From: Girardinichthys multiradiatus
Taxonomy: Eukaryota; Chordata; Actinopteri; Cyprinodontiformes; Goodeidae
Assembly: GCF_021462225.1 (NCBI RefSeq)
Contig: NC_061816.1
Span: forward strand, 9,077,390-9,141,389
Direction of reading: 5' to 3'
DNA length: 64,000 nt
Numbering within the stretch: the first letter of the stretch is position 1; each line of letters opens with the position of its first letter. The notes beneath the pieces are model-generated. The model did no database searches. It saw only the letters and a program-made list of their open reading frames with translations, and had not been told where the DNA came from. Made by a program: the position numbers and the translations under genes. This document shows, in pieces, positions 50,387 to 62,400 of the stretch.

Positions 50387-50819
50387 GTTTTGCCAAACTG
50401 CTAGAGGCTACAATAAAGTGTGAATGTAGCAAGATTGAAAATGAATCATCAAAGTCTGACAAAACATGAAAGTCTTCAATGAATGCTTTTGTTTGGCCAT
50501 TTTCTGGAATAAATGGTTTGAATAATAATAATTCCACAACATTTTGACAAAACACCTGTTTTAGTTGGTAAACTCCATGCTACTTTCCTATCATTTCTTC
50601 GTTTAAGCAGCAATAAATAAAACAAAACAAAAGAAAAATAATACTTTACAGCAGGGCTGCAAATTAAACATTCAATTATCAATAAAGGTGGCTGGCCACA
50701 ATATTGACTGGAATGATTTTTTGTGGGTTTACTTTTCTTCCTGTGCAGATGTGGGTTTTCCACAGTCACTCCCAAACCTTTCAGTAGTCAGTTAGTTAAC
50801 AAAGGAACTTGAACTACTT

Positions 50820-51415
50820 TGAGTACTCCAAATATCTGGATGTTTGAAGTTCTCGCTGTGCATGCGTAGGTTATTTCCAGGTACTACGATAATCAGGTTA
50901 CTTCAAGAAAACAAAGTTCTCAGAGTAACTGGAGTTTTGATTTGTCTCCAGGTCCCTGTTTGAGTTTTCTCTGGGTACTCCAAGAACTCTCACTACCCTA
51001 AACAGATGTAGAGTGTAGGTTTTCTCTGACAACACTCAGTGCTCTAGATCCTCCAAGTATCTGCTGATTTTAGGTTCCTCATGCATATGTATGTGTTGTC
51101 CCAGGTCGTTCCGGTTACACCGAGGTCAGTACTCCCAGTCCTCCAAGTACGTACAGTTTTCCCTGCGCTTGCTTGGGTTTTCTCCCATTACAAATCCAAA
51201 AAACTCTCCAAGGCTCCAAGCAGTTGGAGATTTTAAGCTCTTCTTGTGCACACGTAGGTTTTGTCCAGTCAATTCTGGCGCTCTCAGACCTCCGAGAACA
51301 CAGAGTACTCCAAGAAATTTGAGGTTTGGTGTTCTCCCTGTGCACACACAGGGTTTCTCCTACAACTCTGGTCACTCTGAGCTCTACAGATGTTCCAGTT
51401 TTGTTCTGCAGGCCA
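50820..51415 (+). repeat. Decayed tandem array of SINE-core-like modules
   Basis: About seven diverged units of 60-95 bp follow each other. Each has a 'ctgtgcatgcgt'-like word and then '(g)gttttctcc' and a 'tactcc' or 'ctccaag' word. Examples start near 50850, 50947, 51012, 51072, 51155, 51237 and 51333. The words resemble the internal core of the tRNA-headed SINE at 15866. No polymerase III head is seen. Confidence 0.55.
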
Positions 51416-54400
51416 AAAACACGTTGGATTAAATGCAAGTTCACAAAAGAAATTGATAAAAGTGGATAAAAAGATCACAGCAGCATGTTTGTCTATTGTT
51501 ATTATTATTATCCTGAATTAAAATGTATTCTTTCAGCCTTTACCAACTTCCATTCCATCTGATTTTTTTCTCTTTTAATTTAACAGCAGCCTGGCTTCCC
51601 TGTTAAAACTTTAGTCATTTACTACACCTGTACTTGCGTAGATTTCGTTCTAACAATAAAAAGGGTTTCTGTTGCGTGAGTCATTCTTTGTTTTTGTCTT
51701 CATTCGTTTAAATGGTCTGTTGGCACACCTCCAGATACAGTTTCAGTTCTAAGTTAGGAAGCTATCATTTCTGGTATTTTGTTTGTTCTGCTAAAAGCCT
51801 TCTTTTTTTTTACAAGCTAAAAGAGAAACCGAACAGCGTGTTATCTAATCTGAACGAGTCACAGATGCAAAGGAAAAGGTTGAAAGAAGCAGCTGAATTC
51901 CTGACGATACACTAGAAGTCACTGAGTGAGATGTTGTGACTCTGGAAAAAATGCCACCAATGAGTGTGTGGATACCAGCATATTCAAACTAAAACGTGTT
52001 TTTTCAGTGTGTGGTCTGGAACAACACATTTCCCACAATGCACCTTCACTGGAATGAACTAAACAAACAATTAAAAATATATTTTTTTTACTGTACGTTA
52101 AGCTCTAAGATAAGCAAGATTTTTTAAAATAGATCTCAGAAGATACAACATTCCTCGAAGAGAAAATAAAAGCAATATGACAAAAAAAAAACGTACAGAG
52201 AACAACAGAGGGAAAAAAACCAAAGCCGTAAAAATGCCGCTGGTATTCTCTTAATGTCACGTCTGTCACAAGGCTGGATCTGCTTCAAAGACATTTCAGA
52301 GTTACCTTGTTTCCGTCAGTTACATCCTCACATTGTTGCTTTTTGTTTTTCAATTATTTTGTAACAGAAGAACCACATCAGTTCTTCTCACCACAGATGG
52401 AATGACCAGAAGGAAATCCAGATATTTTCCAAAGAAACAAACTATTATTATTATGAATAATAAAGTACTGAGCACTGCAGATTTATCTGTTTATTTACTT
52501 CTGTTTTAGCCATGAAAATGGACTTTCAGACACTCACAAATTCATTATATGAAGATAAGTAACTTCCTAAAAGCTAGAAAAATATATATGATTAAAAGAG
52601 AAAAGGAATGTTTAAAACAGCAGCAATCTGAATAAAAAATATTGCAAGAAACACATTTTTAAGTTAAATACTAAACAAAAATATAAATGGAAAACTGGTT
52701 TTTATTTCTAAATTTGTTTGTTTAATTTTTAATTTCCTATTAAACATGATAAGAAAAAACTATTTAAATATATTAAATTGTACTTTGATTTAATCTTATT
52801 ATTGTAATTTCTGTAAAAACCAATAGAGAAAATGAAAAGATTTTATAGGTGTAACAAAATGAATATTCTGTCATAACTAAGTGTTTGCTTCTTTTCTTGA
52901 CAAAAATATAAAGTTATGAAATCGGGTCAAATTCAAATAATCCATAAACATCCTGTTACAAATGAAAAAGCGTTAGAACATTGAATAAGTAAATAACACA
53001 TATTTAGACATTTAGAAAAAGACAAAACCTAAATTTGTGTGTATAATTTGTAGTCTATAATTATTTGTAATTATTTGTCATCCTGAATTCGCAGCTACAT
53101 TTATACCTTGAATTTAAAGCTTGAATTACAAGTTGGACAGGAGAAGGAACTGTCAATTAAACTAAACACCAGTGTGTTGACTTGTAAAGGATTTACCGTC
53201 ATGACTAGTGGCGTCAAATATTGTTTCCAATCCACCATTGTAAGCAATTATTTGCTTTTTTTTGCCAGTAAGAAGCAAACATATTAAAGCTTATGATGTT
53301 AATTTTAAAAAAGAAATCTAAAAATGACTTTTTTTGTCTTTTGAATGTCAAAATAGTAAAACATTAACAATGCAAATACAGCTGCTTATTTATTGCCTAA
53401 AAAGGTTTTCTTTAAGCCTCCTGCAGGCCGTGTAACTGTAAACATATATAATTCCCAACCTACTTTGGGTTAATTTTGTGAAACAAGACATAAAGTATCC
53501 ATATTTTTACTTACCTAATGTTTTACCTGAAATCTCGAAAGAGAACAATAACGATAAGTCCTGTTTGCCTCTGACCAGCTTCCCTGGCAATGAGATGAAA
53601 ACACGTGAGATGAGCCATAAAAAGGAAAATATTTCAAAAGCGGAAGGACCAAGAATATGAATCATTGGACAAGACCCCAAGACAGATAAGACAAAGGAAA
53701 ACAAAAACAAAAACACAGATCGGTTACAGGAAAGATCTGAAGTTTGACAAACGGATTTGACTGAAAGGCAATATTCAAATTCTTGGAGCTGTTTGATGTT
53801 TTGGTTTTCCTATGTGATATTTTATGAGATCTAGTCAAAGGTTAATATATTTCCAGTAACTATATGATCTGTTTCCTTGGATTTCACTTATATTTTTTAT
53901 CAGTATGTGTAGTAATAGGTCCCTGTTTTTGCAGCACATTGTCAAATAAATGGGACTTCAAGTGGCAGTAGAGGGATTATGTTTGATCAAACTACAGGAT
54001 AAAATGTGCACAATGTTAATTAATGAATTTTCTCTGATATACTTTGCTTAAGATTTGTGACTGTATATGAAATGAAGTCAAAGAGGATTAGAGCCCAGGT
54101 TAAAATCAAACTAAAGTTTTCATTGGTCTAAGGGTTCTGAGTCATAATAAATAACAGGAAAGAAAATCCTGGTAATTAAGCGTCTCATTACAAATTTAAC
54201 TCATGGCAGGTTAGGGTGATTAATTCATTTTATGCCAGTTTATGAGTAAAAATACCAAGCAAAAGACAGGCAGGCCCAATTCATATAATCCACTTCTGTC
54301 CTAATTTATTCCAGTGTAATCTAGTTAGATACTCAGAATCAGACCAAAAACATAAACTCTCAGTTCCAATCCGGTTATAATGCGATTCAATAAACAGAAT

Positions 54401-55259
54401 CCTAACAGCACAGCAAAGCGCAGCTGTTCTAATAAGTAAATATTAATGTCCGAACAGCTAAATAGTTCATATATATTGAGTTTGTCCCAGCAATAATCTC
54501 TTCGTCTGCCTGACTAATGGTGGAAAAAAAATCTCTCTGGGATCTAAAAGCTAAAAAAAAAACTTCATTATTCACCGACCAACCGCCACCTTGGTCCTTA
54601 ACGTTTTTAAATAAACAATTCCTCGCAGGAGCTTTATTCAGCATTTTGACCTCCTTAGTTTTGCTGCTAATGGGCGGTCTCCAAACTGTGCCCACCCATT
54701 TCAAAGTTAGCCAATCTGAACAGTGCGTTATATTTCATCACAGGTGGACTCATTATTAGTAGCCAAAGTTAATTCGCAATGTAGAGTAACTATTCTGAAA
54801 TGTAGGGCGGAATTGCTGCTGTCTAGATTATTATATTGATTCAAGATGACTGGATAATTATTTAGATCTTTAATCATTAGTTTTTTTTTCTCCTTCACAG
54901 AGGGCCCTTTAAACCAAGGGCCACATGGCACATGCCCAAGTTGCCCTCATGGACGATCAAGGATGGACTTTTATTTTATCTCTCTAGGGTTGAAGCAGAA
55001 GTTTGAGTCAATGTGATTCATTTCAAATCTGTTGGAGTTACATATTTTCCCTGAGCTCTGAGTGATTTTACTAATGTTTTATAATACAAACAAGGAAAAA
55101 CAATCAAAAATGAATGTTGTTTTGAATATCTTTTCTGGAGCATATCATGACCACTGCAGACTGCCTGGATGTACAATTTGAAGTTAACCTTTGAAAGATG
55201 ATTTTCTAAAGGTTCCCTTTAACTTCAAAGTAATCTATATTCAACGTTCAGAGAACAAT
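51416..55259. other. Long intergenic stretch, nothing recognised
   Basis: Nearly 4 kb of AT-rich DNA between the CXCR and arpc2 genes. I found no coding frame with family features, no RNA gene and no clear transposon. A minus-strand frame at 54429-54704 is open for 91 codons but has no recognisable domain. Confidence 0.35.
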
Positions 55260-56060
55260 GGTACATTTCAGGCATTTATTTCTGTTATTTTGATTATTAT
55301 GGCTTACAGCTAATGGAAACATTTAATGTAGTTTCTTTAAATGTTGGAATATTACATTACACCCCCCAAAAATGACTTATAACAGAGAAATGTTGGCCCA
55401 CTGAAAAACATGTTCCGTACAATACATGGACTCATTGCACAAGCTTCTTTTTGGATGAGTCACTGGATCAATGTGGTGTGGCATGGAGACAATCAGCATG
55501 TAGTTCTGTTGAGGTGGCAAAGAAGCCCAGGTTGCTTTGGGGTGACTGTGGGTCAGTGGGAAGAGTAGTCATCCCGTAATCCTAAAGTTGTGGGTTTAAT
55601 TGCAAATTCCTCCTGTCACATGTTGTGCCTCTGGGCAAGGGACTTAACCCAAGGTTTATAGTTTGCTAGTCAATCAAACACAGTGATACCATAGGTATTA
55701 ATGCAAGCATTGAAACTTTTAGCTGTCACAATCCCCTCAATGCAAATTTCCCAGTTGTTACCGCACTGTTTTTAACCACATTTTTTTCTTCCACTTAATT
55801 TTCCGTTAACATACATGGAAACAGCATTCTGTGAACACCCAACACCTTTTACAGTGAGCTTTTGAGGCCTACTCTTCTTGTTAAGGGTGTCAATGTATTT
55901 TTAATAAGTCTTATGTAATATTTTTATTTTTTGAGAAACTGAGGTGTGGTTCTTCAAAATGAAAAAAAAATGAATCTGTTTAATGAATTTGTGTAATATA
56001 CAAGATTTTTTTTTTTCAGTTAAATTACTGAAATAACATTTGGTGATAAGAACTTTTTGA
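55260..56060 (-). mobile_element. Degraded Tc1-like element, older relative of family B
   Basis: From 'ttatttctgttattttgat' (55280) through 'atcaatgtggtgtggcatgg' (55469), 'aagcccaggttgctttg' (55524) and 'cacagtgatacca' (55679) to 'ccattttacagtgag'-like termini, this follows a Tc1-like element in reverse. It is interrupted by an unrelated segment near 55545-55650. Confidence 0.65.
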
Positions 56061-56224
56061 TAATGTTTAATGTATTGAGATACAACTGTATTTTAACTGT
56101 ATTACAGTGTAAGAAATAGGCCACAGCCTATTTTCAAATGAAATAAATCACATAAATCTTTAATAAATTGGTGTTTTGTGGTAGCGTATGAATACTTACA
56201 TTATTATATTTATGGTTCACAGTA

Positions 56225-56441
56225 GCTGAATTGACGCTAGACCGTGACGACGAATTAAAGACAGGCAACATTTCAAGCCGCCAAAAATCTGCCGGGGTCC
56301 TGTGTGTGAAGTACGCGGAAGCTACAGGCGGAGGGAGCTTCGACGGAAGCGGTCTGGTCTGTCAAGGGAGGAAAACATTTTCCCCACATTATTAGACACA
56401 AATAGGTTTACTCGTACCAAATAACACCATCATCCGCTGCG
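56225..56441 (+). promoter_or_regulatory. arpc2 promoter and 5' UTR
   Basis: GC-richer DNA with two ETS-type CGGAAG sites (56316-56321 and 56344-56349) and no TATA box directly precedes the ATG. This is the usual layout of a housekeeping promoter. The transcription start is not determined. Confidence 0.5.
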
Positions 56442-59400
56442 ATGATCCTGTTAGAAATTAATAACCGCATCATAGAGGAGACGCTGACGTTGAAGTTCGA
56501 CGGCGCATCCAACGGGTGAGAAAAACTGCTAACGGCAGCTAGCTTCCCCCCTCAGCGTTTCCCTGAAGATGACGGCTGCATTAAATAAAAAACTACCGCC
56601 GATAGAGGCTCACAAAACTGCATGTTTCAGCTCTAAATGGCTGTAAGTTAGTTAAAAAAGCATAAAGTTGTAAGTTGGCTGCTCCGCTCGGGCTGCTTTG
56701 CCTGAAGCTGGGGTGTGTCTGCACTGGCCGTGTTATGTCAAAAATGGCAATCCCGATCAGATTAACCCTCCGGGTTAACCCACTTCATTCAGTAATAATA
56801 CAAAAAGTAATTTCGCGAATAATAGAAAAATCAGACACAAAAGTAGAAAACCTTTTCTTTCCATGTTTGGCTCTTTAAAGACCTAGTAGAGGGTTTAAAC
56901 CTTCACCCACAACCAGTTTTAACTCGGCTCTGTCAGTTTAACACTGAGTCTTGTCAACAACCTAACGCTTAACGTGTTGTGCACAAAATAAAGGTGCTTT
57001 TTCAGAGTCCTGCGCATCCATTATGTGGCTACATGTCAGTAAAACATCGCTCCTCTATCCCAGCTTCCGCATTCCTGTAGTCAAGCCGAGTCAAGTCCGT
57101 CCGCTGCAGATCCAGGTGCTGCTGCTGCATCAGCTGCTCCAACAGGTCCCTGCAACATCCACCTTCAAAGAGCTCTGTTACTGCTGTAGATTTACAAAAC
57201 AGCGGTCTGGACTTGAGTAAAATAATATATCAAATATATAAGAAAGCATGAAGAATTCCCACACTTCTCAAATGAATTACAGGTTAATGTTTCTCTTCGA
57301 ACAAGCCTATTTCTGGGTCTCTTTGAGGTTCCTCTTAGAACTATAATAAATAAAAGATAATTTATTCCTTGATGGAGGTAGTAGTTCTTATTCCAACATA
57401 AAATAAAGGAATTACAAGATTATCTACATGTATGCATCAAAGCATATGGCGCTAATCTTCATCTGGTCTTTATTAAACTGGGGTTGATACAGACCAAAAC
57501 TAGTGGAAGTTTTTATTCGTTTGATGACTGAGCGAGGTAAATAAATGTGGATTTTCAGTATCAGACATGCCAATCAAATGGAAATATTCCTATTCTGATC
57601 TATAATCATTTACGTGGAGCCTGGCTGGCCTCAGACTCATATGACGCAAAGGGGTCTTATAAAACGTCCAGGTTTCCCACACCTGATCTTGCTAAATTAT
57701 CCAATACTGGGGGCTTAGTCTTAGGAACGTGTGTGTTTAACAATTTTTGGCTTAAGAACTGGTATTTTAATCGTTAGTTGAATCCGTGGTCAGTAATGGT
57801 TATTTAGTGCACCGTAGCCTGTAAGATGTTGCTGAAGTTGGGTATGCGTAGAACAAGTCTTACATTTAGCTTACTGAAACTCATAATACCCATATTCTGT
57901 TACTTCTCCATAATATGATATTTTATCATTTACATGTAAATCTGTTGTTGTGTCAAATAGTGAATGTCTTGTATTTTGTCCTCATAGAACCAAACCTGAG
58001 GCTGTCGATGTGACGTTTGCTGGTGAGGAACGTTTTTACCATATTTAGCTCAGATTTTAATGGTTTTGGTTGGACCGTATGCATTCACAGTTTTAAACAC
58101 CTCAATTACCATCTTTGGGATGCCACTTTAAATCTCACAATGCCCTAAGCTGAAAGAATTGTAATAAATTGTTTATAGTTATTGTAAAAATCCTTCTGAT
58201 TTCTATTTGTTCAGCTCTGCCAGTACCTGTGCCAAAGTGCCTTCATTAAAAAGCAGAAAAGAGCTCATTTATCGGCTCCAGACATTAATGTTGTCCTCCC
58301 CCCCCCCCTCTGTTCCAGATTTTGATGGCGTCTTGTACCACATCTCCAACCCCAATGGGGACAAGACCAAAGTGATGGTCAGCATCTCCCTGAAGTTCTA
58401 CAAGGAGCTGCAGGAGCATGGCGCTGACGAGGTAAACCCTAATAATCAGTGATAATCATAGGCTGGAACAGATGTTTAAAAAGCAGCCGTGAGTAAATTC
58501 CTTTGTAGCTGCCAAGATACAGAGTCCCTCAATAAATAAACACATGCACACATATCTCAACGAAGGCTTTAAGGTGTTAAAAAAGGATTGTTCTTGTTTT
58601 AAGCTTGAGTTAAAGGTCTAAAAAGGGCTTTGTTCCTCTAGTCTCAAAATAAACTAGCCATGCAGTGTGCAAACTGCAGTATTGACATTGTGTTCTTTTG
58701 TTTGCCATGATAGTATATCACCACGCTCTAGAATATAGGCATTATCAGTGCTTGGCCCAAGACGAAACTCTGAGGAAGTTGACATATGTTGAAATGCAGT
58801 CCTAATCTGGGATGATTTAGTGAACTGATAAGTCATTTTTGCACTCTGCACACACCTACAGTACAAACACTCTGTTGCCATGTAAGGAAGAAAGCAGCTG
58901 CCGTGGTTTCAGACTGAAACAGGAAGTGACTCGCCCCCAGGGAGGAAGTACTTACTGTGAGCGGCAGACAGTGTGCGCTCGTGGCTTAGCTGCTTGTAAA
59001 GGACCCCCAACCCCCTGCCCTTAGTCACTGGCAGACAGTGACAGGCTGCTTGTAAGAGACCCCCTCCCCAGCCTTTAGTAGGACGTCTGAACAGCGCCGC
59101 ATTCAAGTTATTTTGATTACAAAAGCTGGCTAGGAGAGAAACCATGAGGAAGTTCTTGTGTTAAAAAGGTCGTTCATTCCCACACGTTCCTCTCTGTTTT
59201 TCTTTTGAAAGATTTGGCGTCCCTAAATTACCACCAATTTCATAATAAATTAAAAAGAACGTACAGACAGTTTATGTTTCAAAGGTACTTTACTTCCATA
59301 CTGCGGCCTGGTTTGAGTATTTGTCGTGTTAACATCAGCATGACCAAACAGACACACACTCCCCTCAGATGTTCATTCTTTTCCAGCCCCAGTTGGAGCG

Positions 59401-62400
59401 TTTCATTGCACAGATGGTTTGTTCCGACACTTGTCTGCTGTTATAGAGCTGATATTCAAGTCAACTTGAAAGTTGAAAGTTCACACCAGATGTTGAAAAT
59501 CAGGGAAGTTTTAATAATTAGGGAAGTGTTGAGTATTGTGAAAATCAGTTAAAAAAAGTGAAGCTCATTTTATTTGAATGTATTAATGATACATTTCAGT
59601 TGTTTATTTTTTTTAATTTAGATGATTATGGTTTACAGCTAATAAAAACCCAGAAAATATTACAATAAGATGAATAACAGAAAGATGTTTAATAAAGAAG
59701 TGTGAGCCTTTTGAAAAGCATGTCCATGTACTGCCCAGTATATCCTCTCAGTACTTGGTTGGACCTCCTTTTACATGATCTTCTGCATCAATGCAGCCTG
59801 GCATGGAGGTCATCAGTCTGTGAGTCTGCTGAGGTGTTTAGAAATCTCAGGTATGCATGGTGTCCCTCATCTTCCTCTTGACACAACTCCATGGATTGTC
59901 TCTGGGGTTTAGGTCAGGTCACTCATGGAAACGGAAATAATGGTCATTGAAGCAGCTTTTGGTACCTTTGACAGTGTGGCCCGGTATCACGCCCATCTGG
60001 AAAATGAAATCAGCTCATAATTTGTGAATCTCCCCCAAACCTTCGAATGGGCTTTGCTTTGCAGTCTTTTCAAGGCTATAGTTATCCCTGTTGGTAATGC
60101 ACATTTTTCCACCTACTTTTTTCCTTCCACTCAATTTCTTTATTAATGTGCTTAAAAACTGCGTGCCTAAGAAATATTAGAATTGTCCGAGTGACTGAGT
60201 TTTGGGGTTTTATTGACTATAAGCTTTAATCATCCAAATGAACAGAAACAATTGAATTAGACCACGTTTTGTGTGCAAAGTTTGGTGGTTTCTCAGGCTG
60301 CCTTTGTGTTAAACACTTGTCTAGTCTGTGTGTGCTGTATCTCTTTCTTTATTGAGAAGTGTCATGCAAATAATTGTTGTTTTTAATTGCAGTTACTCAA
60401 GAGGGTCTATGGAAATTTTCTGGTTTCCACAGAGGCTGGTAAGTTCTCAAAGTTCCTGATCACCTTTTAGAAATCTGTTGGTCTGCAGGATTTTATTTCT
60501 CAGGATTTAGCTTCAGAAACGCCAGACTTTTCTGGAATCTTTTAAAAGTGGTCTGGGTAAGGATGTTTTTCGTAACATTGCTGCTTTTTCAAGTCTATCT
60601 GGGCATTTTGGATGTCCAGCTTCATGCTGCTATTATTACAAAGCTGTGAAATAAAAGGTTTCACCTGTCTGTCGACCATAATCCCATTTGTTTTCTCCCT
60701 TCAAGGCTACAACGTGTCCCTGCTCTACGACCTGGAGGCCCTGCCGGCCAATAAGGATGAGGTTGTTCACCAGGCAGGGATGCTCAAGAGGAACTGCTTC
60801 GCTTCAGTGTTTGAAAAGTACTTCAAGTTCCAGGAAGAGGGCAAAGATGGCGAGAAGAGGGCTGTCGTCCACTACAGAGATGATGAGTCAATGTATGTTG
60901 GGTTGAGTGTTATATGTACTATGAGATCACACAGGAAGAGGTTAGATTTAAATAGTTAAGTTCCTTTTTATTTAGTTGGCCTGTACGTCTATCAGTTACT
61001 TCAGACCTGAAGTTCCTGCTGAAACAGACGTTTTATATTTGGTTTGGAGTTTATGGAAAAATCTGTCCAAGCACACATTTGCAGAGTCAGCCTCCTTTTA
61101 CTTACAACTAAATGTATTTGTACCTTCAGGTATTTGGAGGCCAAGAAAGACAGAGTGACCGTGGTGTTCAGCACAGTGTTCAAAGACGACGACGATGTCA
61201 TCATCGGCAAAGTCTTCATGCAGGTGAGTGAGGTGATATGGACAGGTTTAAGACTCAGAAAACATAAACTCCACAAAAACAGTCCACCCTTAGAGGTTCT
61301 CCCACAGGATCTTCTGGTTGTCATGGTCCTATAGCAGCCTCAGGCCATCACACCACCTCCCTCATGTTTGACTGTTGGTTTGATGTAACTGGACGCATAT
61401 TTTTTTTTAAATGTTTAGTCCCCCACAAAAAGTGTTTTTTCTAAAGCCTTGGGGATCATCAAGATGTTGTTTTTATGTTTTTTGTTTTTGGTCAGCAGTT
61501 GTTTTCACTTTAGATCTCTCCCATGGAGGTCATTCTGATGCCCAGTCTCTTTCTTATTGTTGAATCATGAACTCTGACCTAAACCGAGACAATTGAGGCC
61601 TGCAGAGCTTTAAATGTTGTTCTGGGCTCTTTTGTGACCTCCTGGATAAGTTGTCGATGAACTCTAATTTTGGTAGGTCAGCCATTCCTGGGGAGGTTCA
61701 CCACTCTTCTAGCTGTGAATAATGATTCTCACTGTGGTTTGCTGGAGTCCCAAAATCTTAGAAATGACTTTTCCAGACTGAGAGAAGTCAGTGATATTTT
61801 TCATCTGTTGCTGAACTGTTGTAGTTCAGGGCTTGATGTGTTGCTTTTTCAGATCTTTTAGCCTACTTCGTGTTGTGAAACCAGCACGTAATTTCTAATA
61901 AACTGAGTAACGTTGTAGAAAAAATTATTTTCTCTTTACCAAAGACATCAACATGTCTGCCAGAGGATGTCTTCCTGTCAACCACACAGTTTGTTCAGTT
62001 GAATCACATTGAGGAATCTTTTAGCAGAACAAAAACCCTGCATATACAGCTAGAGCTACAATCGGATGGTTTAGATCAAAGCACATTGGTAAATTAGAAT
62101 GGCCCAGTCAAAGTCCAGACCTTAATCCAGTTTAGAACCTGGGGCATGACTTATAAAATAAATGTTCACAGATGCTCTACATCCACTCAATAGTTGTCAC
62201 AGGACATAATATAACATCAAGGATTATTAATATATTTCCAAGGAACTGGATATACAGGTCCTTCTCAAAATATTAGCATATTGTGATAAAGTTCATTATT
62301 TTCCATAATGTAATGATGAAAATTTAACATTCATATATTTTAGATTCATTGCACACTAACTGAAATATTTCAGGTCTTTTATTGTCTTAATACGGATGAT

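Noticed and set aside
51091..51478. Overlapping open frames on both strands (up to 113 codons)
   Set aside because: They lie inside the repetitive SINE-core array, have no domain and appear in several frames at once, as expected for a low-stop repeat.
54429..54704. 91-codon minus-strand frame before arpc2
   Set aside because: No family features and no ATG-exon structure; length is within chance for AT-rich DNA.
57547..57777. 76-codon plus-strand frame in arpc2 intron 1
   Set aside because: No recognisable domain, no splice or promoter context of its own.
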